Below, one piece after another: positions 1 to 5,296 of a DNA stretch of 6,782 nt. Numbering within the stretch: the first letter of the stretch is position 1; every line of letters starts with the position of its first letter. The position numbers were made by a program, and so were the translations under genes. Below the pieces are notes generated by a model. That model worked only from the letters and a program-made list of their open reading frames with translations, had not been told where the DNA came from and did not search any database. Source of the stretch: JAUPKT01 sp964427855 (lineage in GTDB: Bacteria; Desulfobacterota; Desulfomonilia; Desulfomonilales; Desulfomonilaceae); the NCBI GenBank assembly GCA_964427855.1, contig CAYRVH010000090.1, forward strand, positions 1 to 6,782, written 5' to 3'.

Positions 1-222
1 GTCCCAAAACAGGTCCAGGTCTTTGAAATGATCTTCGTGGGTATGGGAAAGCCACACGCAATCAACGCCGCCATGTGCAACCAATTCTTTGAGGCGCTCA
101 CGATCTGACCCAGGATCGACGATGATCTTGCGGTCGCCTCGTATGAGTAGTGAATGACAAAAAGGGTACCGTCCAAAGTTTTTCCCCTGGATAAACTCCA
201 CTGGTCCAAATCGAGTGTTCAT
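1..222 (-). CDS. Metallo-beta-lactamase-fold hydrolase, N-terminal part (runs off the window)
   Basis: Partial gene; the first 74 codons are present and the frame is open to the left edge. Seen: after a short beta-rich N-terminus (SLLIRGDRKIIVDPGS, residues 24-39, with the usual Asp36) comes the zinc-binding signature H60-T-H62-E-D64-H65, the HxHxDH motif of the metallo-beta-lactamase superfamily. Such proteins bind one or two metal ions and hydrolyse very varied substrates (thioesters such as glyoxalase II, lactones, RNA) or act as flavodiiron-type oxidoreductases; the missing C-terminus would be needed to choose. The ATG at 222 is preceded by GGGAG nine bases upstream. It lies 137 bp beyond the end of ispH-ubiA, with a structured gap between them, so it may have its own expression signal. 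Family call firm, substrate unknown. Confidence 0.85.
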   Translation of the reverse strand, partial: MNTRFGPVEFIQGKNFGRYPFCHSLLIRGDRKIIVDPGSDRERLKELVAHGGVDCVWLSHTHEDHFKDLDLFWD

Positions 223-359
223 TTTGAAAGGCTCCCAAGCGCCTGATGTTATTTAGGCGGCTTTTGTTCTTTTTGCGGCCATTGTGTGATCACTTGCCGA
301 AGGCACAAACGTTCGGAAAAGGTATATAGCCTTGCTGTTTTCCACATTCCATGGCCATC
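223..359. other. Structured intergenic region between ispH-ubiA and the hydrolase gene
   Basis: No ORF of note. It is rich in potential pairing: GGCCAT (277-282) with ATGGCC (351-356), continued by TGTG (283-286) with CACA (343-346); inside this, CCGAA (297-301) with TTCGG (312-316), and GGAAAA (315-320) with TTTTCC (338-343) or AAGG (319-322) with CCTT (330-333). A perfect 8-bp palindrome GTGATCAC lies at 286-293. Some pairings exclude each other. I cannot tell an RNA leader from operator DNA or chance, and I assign no promoter. Confidence 0.35.
237..274 (+). terminator. Terminator-like hairpin read on the plus strand
   Basis: Left arm 237-244 (AAGCGCCT) pairs with right arm 255-263 (AGGCGGCTT) with one bulged G and a 10-base loop, followed by the T-rich stretch 262-274. 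That is the form of a rho-independent terminator for plus-strand transcription. No plus-strand gene is visible to the left within the window, so it may instead stop antisense reading into ispH-ubiA, or be a leader hairpin just above the ribosome-binding site of the minus-strand hydrolase gene. Confidence 0.35.
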
Positions 360-2117
360 CTAGGCAGACAGAGAACGATATACTACCGCCTCGATCCCCG
401 CAAGAATGAAATTGCAATCCACCAAGGCTTCGAAGAAAAGTCGATCCACTGGATGATTCTTATGATACAGGACGACCAATATCCACAGCAGTAACACGTT
501 TCCCACAAGCCACCATGCCAGCCCTGTGAGCCACCCCCACCACGCACCTGCCCCCAAAATGCACACAATGCACACCGCAAGAGCATTCAAAAGCTTGATA
601 GTTTGCGGCAAGCCTATGAGAATGGGTATGGTTTCCCGCCCGACTATCCGATCGCCTTGTATGTCCAACAAGTCAGAGAGAGCGGTGCGTATAAACACGC
701 AGCCTGCTGCAAAGAAAAAAGCCCCTGCGACGCTGGGGAGCGCTGCAAGGTCGATTACACCGACAGCGGGCAGCACTGCGGCTGCCATAGCCCAGCCGGT
801 AGCAACCAGCGGCGTCTTGGATCCGGGGAAGTCTTTCAAACTTCGCCATTTCAGAGAGGGAAACAAGCTGGGAGGCAAGAGCCGAGCAGTATAAATACCG
901 CCGGCAGAAATCATTAGGAGCAGCAGAAAAAAAGGATATGTCCCCAGGAAGGAGCTCAGCGTCAAGGCTAACACCGAGGAACAGGCTGCGAGACCTGTCA
1001 ACAGACCACGGTTTTTTGCGTAAAACGCGGCTATTTGCGGTGTGTTAAATCTAACGGCGCCGGAGGTGTCGTGGATGCGATTGAACAGGTGCATGGAAAA
1101 GACGAAAAGACCGGACGCGGCAACGGGAAGCCCCGACAATGGCATATTCTGAAGGGCCATACAAGCCGCCGTGAGCGCGCTGCCCGCAAATGCGGCCCAG
1201 AGGTACGTCATGATCACTACGTCGATGACCTTCCTTGCCAGAGGCGCGAAGCCCTTTTTCTCTCGGAGATCAACTTCTTTTATCTTGTCAATGACGCTCA
1301 AAATAAGCCAGTTAGGGGTGCTTGCCCCTGCAGTAACGCCTACGGTCTCTACCCCCTGTAAATTCTGCGCGGACAGCTCTTCTTCCGTTTCCACATGGAG
1401 GGTCTTTTTACCCTTTGCCGCCGCCACCTTGACTAGGCGCGTGGTGTTGCCGGAGCCGCGGCCGCCCACTACGACTACGAGATCGACAACCTCTGCGAGT
1501 TGTGCAACTTCGTATTGGCGTTTGCGGGTTGAATCGCATATCGTGTGGTAACTGCGCACATCTCGAAAGCGGTCCTTGACCATTCGGGATATGGCTTCGA
1601 ACTTTTCAGGTTCCTGAGTCGTTTGGGCCACCAAACAAATTCGTCTGTTGTCGGGAATCTCATCCAGCGCCTTCAAAGCGCTGGGTGCGTCTGGTATGGC
1701 TATCCCCCCAGCCGCTGCAAAGCCCATCAACCCCTTTACTTCCGGGTGGTCTCGATCGCCGACAATCACGCAGAAGTCTCCTGCTCGAGCATGCTTGGCG
1801 ATAATAGCCTGAACCCGGGCGACGCGAGGACAGGTGGCGTCAACCACCAATTCAGCTCTCTCCTGCAACTCCTTGCGCTCATGCGGCGTTATGCCGTGAG
1901 CGCGAATAATGACGGTTCCGCCGTGCACCTCAGACAAGTCAGATACCTGTCCTATGCCTTTTGACTGCAAGAGCTTTAGGGTCTGGGGGTTATGTATAAG
2001 AGGTCCGTAGGTAACGATAGGGACGGGCACGGATTGCCGCTGGATGTCCAAGACCATCTCCACAGCGCGTCGCACGCCCATACAAAATCCCGCTGTTTTC
2101 GCAAGCCGAATCCTCAT
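360..2117 (-). CDS. ispH: Fusion of 4-hydroxy-3-methylbut-2-enyl diphosphate reductase (IspH/LytB) and a UbiA-family prenyltransferase
   Basis: One 585-codon frame with two domains. Residues 1-285 are IspH, which reduces HMBPP to IPP and DMAPP at the end of the MEP pathway. Visible are the three Fe-S cysteines C12 (GFCMGVRRAV), C96 (DATCP) and C194 (TICDST), the histidines H42, H74 and H124, the catalytic E126 (HPEVKG), QTT at 165-167 and TAGAS at 262-266. Residues 290-585 hold about nine hydrophobic segments and the UbiA motifs N346-RIH-D350 and D482-LLD-IQG-D489, so it should be a membrane enzyme moving a prenyl chain onto an acceptor. The first motif lacks the usual last Asp (A354). The start matches the IspH family N-terminus, although no good ribosome-binding site precedes it. 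IspH alone is normally about 280-330 residues, so both domains are full length. The acceptor is unknown; a quinone, heme or lipid role is inference. Confidence 0.93.
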   Translation of the reverse strand: MRIRLAKTAGFCMGVRRAVEMVLDIQRQSVPVPIVTYGPLIHNPQTLKLLQSKGIGQVSDLSEVHGGTVIIRAHGITPHERKELQERAELVVDATCPRVARVQAIIAKHARAGDFCVIVGDRDHPEVKGLMGFAAAGGIAIPDAPSALKALDEIPDNRRICLVAQTTQEPEKFEAISRMVKDRFRDVRSYHTICDSTRKRQYEVAQLAEVVDLVVVVGGRGSGNTTRLVKVAAAKGKKTLHVETEEELSAQNLQGVETVGVTAGASTPNWLILSVIDKIKEVDLREKKGFAPLARKVIDVVIMTYLWAAFAGSALTAACMALQNMPLSGLPVAASGLFVFSMHLFNRIHDTSGAVRFNTPQIAAFYAKNRGLLTGLAACSSVLALTLSSFLGTYPFFLLLLMISAGGIYTARLLPPSLFPSLKWRSLKDFPGSKTPLVATGWAMAAAVLPAVGVIDLAALPSVAGAFFFAAGCVFIRTALSDLLDIQGDRIVGRETIPILIGLPQTIKLLNALAVCIVCILGAGAWWGWLTGLAWWLVGNVLLLWILVVLYHKNHPVDRLFFEALVDCNFILAGIEAVVYRSLSA

Positions 2118-2215
2118 GGGTGGTTGGATACTTTCAGAGGTTTATTCAGGGCGCGGTGGCAAAGCCAGTCATCCCTTACCCTACAAAGTATAGGCGCAAA
2201 ATTCCAGCCTCTTCT

Positions 2216-2827
2216 TCAACGATGTGTGTGGGCGGTAATCTTTTTCCAGTCCTTCAACGTGTCTATGTCCACATCGTCGTAGATATCGCCCACTTCGACT
2301 CGAACTACCGCGCCTGGGTTTGCCTCAAGTATCGAGCGTCCGCCTCGATCTCCGGTTAACGAGAGCAATGCAGAGAAAAAACGACGTGGAAAGATCACGG
2401 GGGTCGTCTGCCGACCATATACCGTAGGAGCCACAATCGCGGACGGCGATCCAGAAAAAACGTCCAGAAGATAATCAATGACATGCTTCGTGAGCTTGGC
2501 CTGATCCCCCAGAACAATCATTGCGCCATCCCCCTCGCGAGCGATGACGGACAGCATCCCCGTGACTATGGACGACGCCATGCCAGCCGCAGGGGTCTCG
2601 TTGCGTGCGAACTGCAGCTTTGGGTGGGGCGAGAGATCCCCCAACGATTGGAGAAGCGAGTCATGATCCCTGCCTGTGACAACGACCACGTCAGCCAGTT
2701 GCGACGTGAGCGCTGCCTTGACTACCCGATAAATGACTGATTTCCCGTCGAATTCCAATAAAAGCTTCGGCCTTCCCATTCTTGTGGAGAAGCCGGCGGC
2801 AAGAACGATGCCCGCAAGGCTCAACAT
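2216..2827 (-). CDS. MocA/MobA-like NTP transferase (molybdenum cofactor nucleotidyltransferase family)
   Basis: 203 residues, one domain. The nucleotide-binding loop LAAGFSTRMGRPKLL (9-23, with R16 and K21) is of MocA type; then GDQ (107-109) for metal/NTP binding, GRQTTPVIFPR (138-148), GDRGGRSIL (159-167) and the C-terminal DVDIDT (185-190). Known members move CMP from CTP onto molybdopterin (MocA, serving xanthine-dehydrogenase-type enzymes) or GMP (MobA); the loop favours the MocA branch, but related sugar and cofactor nucleotidyltransferases share this fold. No molybdoenzyme gene is in view to confirm it. The ATG at 2827 is preferred: it gives the short N-terminus usual for the family and has AAGGG 11 bases upstream. 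A GTG at 2851 in the same frame would add eight residues and has only GGA before it. It follows ftsH by about 60 bp. Confidence 0.8.
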   Translation of the reverse strand: MLSLAGIVLAAGFSTRMGRPKLLLEFDGKSVIYRVVKAALTSQLADVVVVTGRDHDSLLQSLGDLSPHPKLQFARNETPAAGMASSIVTGMLSVIAREGDGAMIVLGDQAKLTKHVIDYLLDVFSGSPSAIVAPTVYGRQTTPVIFPRRFFSALLSLTGDRGGRSILEANPGAVVRVEVGDIYDDVDIDTLKDWKKITAHTHR

Positions 2828-2841
2828 GGCGTCGGATACCC

Positions 2842-2877
2842 TTAAGGACACAATTTTTCCGTGGCCGCTCTCAGCAT
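2842..2877 (-). CDS. Possible 11-codon leader ORF between ftsH and the mocA-like gene
   Basis: Directly after the ftsH stop (TGA, 2891-2889) comes AAAGAGG, five bases and an ATG at 2877, opening MLRAATEKLCP followed by TAA at 2844-2842. The TAA overlaps the AAGGG ribosome-binding site of the downstream ATG at 2827. A ribosome ending here would be well placed to restart on the next gene. The peptide is too short to show homology by eye; a role in coupling is inference. Confidence 0.3.
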   Translation of the reverse strand: MLRAATEKLCP

Positions 2878-2888
2878 GAAAACCTCTT

Positions 2889-4754
2889 TCATTGTATGCG
2901 CTGAGCGCCTCCCATCGACGCTGAGTCGGTTGGAGCAGTCTTGAGGAGAGCGTTGAACTCTTCTCCGTCGATGGTTTCCTTTTCGAGCAGGCGGGAAGCC
3001 ACCACGTGCAGGAGATTTTCGTGCGTTCTCAGCGTCTCCAGCGTCAGTTTGAGGCGCGAATCGACTATAGAGCGAACTTCCTGGTCGATTAAGCGAGCCG
3101 TCTCATCGCTTATCTCTTTAGGAGGCAAGAAGGGTTGCTGAGGCAGAAAAGGGGTTGGGGCGTTTTGGTAGGCAACGGCGCCGAGGGTATCGGTCATGCC
3201 ATACAGGGTCACCATGCTTCGAGCGATGTCAGTCGCTCGCTGGAGATCACTCTGCGCGCCTGTCGTCACATCCTGGAATATCAATTGTTCCGCCGCTCTT
3301 CCGCCCAGGAGCACGTCTATCTTTTCCAATAATTCCCTGCGAGACATCAAATATCTGTCTTCAGTGGGCAACTGGAGGGTAAAGCCCAGAGCGCCGATGC
3401 CTCGCGGCACGATAGAAATCTTGTGAACCTTTTCCGCGGTCTCCCGGAACGCCGCGACCAAAGCATGGCCCGTCTCATGATATGCGACCGTCTTTTTCTC
3501 TATGTCGTTAAGGACGCGATTTTTCTTTTCTAAGCCTGCGACAATTCTGTCAATCGCCTCTTCCAGTTCTTGCGGCCCTACGCTCTGCCGGTCTTTGCGC
3601 GCAGCGAGCAGGGCCGCTTCATTGACAAGGTTCGCCAAGTCTGCGCCAGTAAAACCGGGAGTACGACGAGCTATCACCTCGAGATCCACATCTTTGGAGA
3701 GCGTCACATTTCGAGTATGCACTTTCAGGATGTCAATCCTCCCTTTGAGGTCAGGCCGATCCACAAGGATATGTCGATCGAATCGCCCAGGTCGCAACAG
3801 CGCGGGATCAAGGATCTCAGGTCTGTTGGTGGCTGCAAGGATCACCACACCTTGGTTCGCTTGAAATCCGTCCATTTCCACCAATAATTGATTCAAGGTC
3901 TGTTCCCTCTCGTCGTGACCCGCGAGCGTCCCTGCGCCTCGAGCCTTCCCCAAGGCGTCTAGCTCATCAATGAAAACGAGACACGGAGCCATTTTGCCGG
4001 CTTGTTCGAACAAGTCTCGGACCCGGGCCGCGCCCAGCCCTACAAACATCTCAATAAAATCCGATCCGCTGATGGAAAAAAAAGGTACGCCAGCCTCACC
4101 TGCCACTGCCTTTGCCAGGAGGGTTTTTCCTGTGCCGGGCGGTCCAACAAGGAGAACGCCTTTGGGTATCTTTGCCCCCAGACGTGTGAAACGGTCGGGG
4201 TTTTGGAGAAATTCCAAAATCTCCTGAAGCTCTTGTTTGGCTTCGTCCTGACCCGCAACGTCCTGAAATGTCACTCCTACGTCCGTCTGCGCAACTATTT
4301 TTGCCTTGTTCTTCCCCAAGGTCATGATTCCTGATCCTTGTCCCATCTTTTTCATTGCCCACATCCAGATCCCCACAAAGATCAAAGACGGAAGAACCCA
4401 GGAAAGTAAATTCATAAGGAAGGTGTTCTCATTTTCAGCAATGATTTCAACATCATTCTGTTCCAGAAAATGTATCAGATTCTTATCGTCCACTCTGGGC
4501 GTTTTATACACCGAAGCAGGGAACAGGGGCTCAGTTGTTTGACCTTTAATCTTTTCGTATCCCTTCAAAAAGTGGGTCGAGACGACCACAGAGGTAATGT
4601 TCCCATCGGCAATCAACCGCTTAAATTTCGAATATGATACGTTTTCTACCTTGGGAGATAGCCAGCTCTGTAAAAGGGTAAGGATGAGGAACGCGATCAG
4701 AATATACGCGATAGAAAAGGATGTCTTGGTCTTCATGTCCTTTGGATTTTTCAT
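2889..4754 (-). CDS. ftsH: ATP-dependent zinc metalloprotease FtsH
   Basis: 621 residues, close to the usual 610-650. FtsH is a hexameric inner-membrane protease that unfolds and degrades misfolded membrane proteins and short-lived regulators. Domain order: TM1 about 15-32, a periplasmic domain of about 80 residues, TM2 about 114-134, AAA+ domain, then M41 peptidase. Visible are Walker A GPPGTGKT (204-211), pore motif MFVG (236-239, F237), Walker B FIDELD with D263/E264, GHDEREQTLNQ from 279, SRH with arginine fingers R321 and R324, zinc site HETGH (426-430, catalytic E427) and third ligand D503. All catalytic residues are intact. The ATG at 4754 has AAGGAAG six bases upstream; a TTG at 4793 in frame would add 13 residues and is less likely. 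Small departures from the common sequence (GLGAARVR, DELDALGKARG) suggest a divergent paralogue. The tail after residue 608 is short and polar. Confidence 0.97.
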   Translation of the reverse strand: MKNPKDMKTKTSFSIAYILIAFLILTLLQSWLSPKVENVSYSKFKRLIADGNITSVVVSTHFLKGYEKIKGQTTEPLFPASVYKTPRVDDKNLIHFLEQNDVEIIAENENTFLMNLLSWVLPSLIFVGIWMWAMKKMGQGSGIMTLGKNKAKIVAQTDVGVTFQDVAGQDEAKQELQEILEFLQNPDRFTRLGAKIPKGVLLVGPPGTGKTLLAKAVAGEAGVPFFSISGSDFIEMFVGLGAARVRDLFEQAGKMAPCLVFIDELDALGKARGAGTLAGHDEREQTLNQLLVEMDGFQANQGVVILAATNRPEILDPALLRPGRFDRHILVDRPDLKGRIDILKVHTRNVTLSKDVDLEVIARRTPGFTGADLANLVNEAALLAARKDRQSVGPQELEEAIDRIVAGLEKKNRVLNDIEKKTVAYHETGHALVAAFRETAEKVHKISIVPRGIGALGFTLQLPTEDRYLMSRRELLEKIDVLLGGRAAEQLIFQDVTTGAQSDLQRATDIARSMVTLYGMTDTLGAVAYQNAPTPFLPQQPFLPPKEISDETARLIDQEVRSIVDSRLKLTLETLRTHENLLHVVASRLLEKETIDGEEFNALLKTAPTDSASMGGAQRIQ

Positions 4755-4760
4755 AAAACG

Positions 4761-4767
4761 CTTCCTT
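4761..4767 (-). promoter_or_regulatory. Ribosome-binding site that fixes the ftsH start
   Basis: AAGGAAG on the minus strand, six bases before the ATG at 4754. It lies inside the extra codons that a TTG start at 4793 would translate, which argues for the shorter protein. Confidence 0.75.
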
Positions 4768-4980
4768 TTTTGCACGAGCTGGATCTTAGGCAATCGCTAT
4801 GCCTTCACGTTGGAGCATTTGTCGCATCGTATACATGAAAGAAAAGACATCTCAGAATGGATTTGCGCTCCGAGCAGAGGACCTAAAATCAACGCAAAGG
4901 CTCCTTCCGTAAGGCTTTGACAGCCTCAGCAAACAATATATATATAAACATCCTCAAAAGAAATCGCGAAACGCTGACAC

Positions 4981-5060
4981 GTCATATTGCCATTCCCAAG
5001 AAAATGGGAATCCAGAAAACTCAGTGTGGATACCCACTTTCGTGGGGATGAAGTGATGAT
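4981..5060. repeat. 80-bp imperfect inverted repeat made of two small hairpins
   Basis: The arms 4981-5015 and 5026-5060 are inverted copies matching at 24 of 35 positions, around a 10-bp centre. Each arm holds its own hairpin: ATTCCC/GGGAAT at 4992-5011, and CCCAC-TTTC-GTGGG in the right arm (5033-5046). The TCCAG...TGGAT inner ends and the ATTCCC...GGGAAT arrangement are like the short dispersed intergenic repeats (nemis-like elements, non-autonomous MITE-type) common in many proteobacterial genomes. It could also fold as RNA. Whether other copies exist cannot be seen from one window. Confidence 0.6.
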
Positions 5061-5123
5061 GGGACACGTCCAAATTCGTGATCAATTTCGAGAATCCCTT
5101 TAGTATGTTGTATGTCTCAAAAT

Positions 5124-5219
5124 TTATTTAGAGATTGCTTCTCCTTGCTCCCAAGGCTGCGTCAATGGCTTTCGCGTCATGGTCAGGATGCCCGAGGCGA
5201 CCACGCAATCTGCCGTCAC
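5124..5219 (-). CDS. Possible 31-residue small protein with a strong ribosome-binding site
   Basis: A GTG at 5219 follows GGAGG with a six-base spacer. The frame opens VTADCVVASGILTMTR and ends at TAA (5126-5124) after WEQGEAISK. It sits downstream of the glycosyltransferase gene in a G+C-rich patch between AT-rich sequence. The GGAGG can pair with CCTCC just upstream, which could mask it. I recognise no family. It could equally be a fragment of a dispersed repeat or a decayed gene, because the open frame continues upstream of the GTG only eight codons before a stop. Confidence 0.25.
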   Translation of the reverse strand: MTADCVVASGILTMTRKPLTQPWEQGEAISK

Positions 5220-5296
5220 CTCTATCCTCCGGGGAGGGTGCTGTCACGGCTAGTTTGCTTGGGAACCTGTTGTGACACGGGGCAACAAATCATGAA

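Larger units (their letters stand above)
4755..5296. other. 542-bp gap between the glycosyltransferase gene and ftsH
   Basis: Apart from the small ORF and inverted repeat listed separately, this holds the ftsH leader (4755-4980). That stretch has a run of alternating A and T at about 4936-4946 and a small hairpin AGGCT-TTGAC-AGCCT (4912-4926). I found no convincing -35/-10 pair and no heat-shock-type promoter, although ftsH is often stress-controlled. CCTCC-GG-GGAGG forms a tight palindrome at 5226-5237. No terminator with a T-run follows the glycosyltransferase stop at 5297. Composition changes from AT-rich (5070-5135) to G+C-rich (5140-5285). Confidence 0.6.

Noticed and set aside
1250..1290. 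Frameshift or assembly join creating the IspH-UbiA fusion
   Set aside because: The junction reads smoothly (KIKEVDLREKKGFAPLARK) with no stop, no homopolymer slip site and no start codon plus ribosome-binding site for a separate ubiA; an error cannot be excluded without reads but nothing suggests one.
526..1964. Several plus-strand frames of about 100-140 codons (526-894, 603-917, 1035-1361, 1171-1551, 1545-1964)
   Set aside because: All lie opposite the ispH-ubiA gene, whose motifs prove the minus frame. Their proteins are Arg/Ser/Pro-rich, have no recognisable motif and lack ribosome-binding sites.
4597..4920. Plus-strand frame of 107 codons over the ftsH start
   Set aside because: Mostly antisense to the ftsH N-terminus and leader; no family features.
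4935..4947. Alternating A/T run as a promoter -10 element for ftsH
   Set aside because: No acceptable -35 box at 16-18 bp on the minus strand, and such a run is low-complexity sequence; noted only as AT-rich.
4981..5060. CRISPR repeat
   Set aside because: Only one pair of inverted, diverged arms; there are no regularly spaced direct repeats or spacers.
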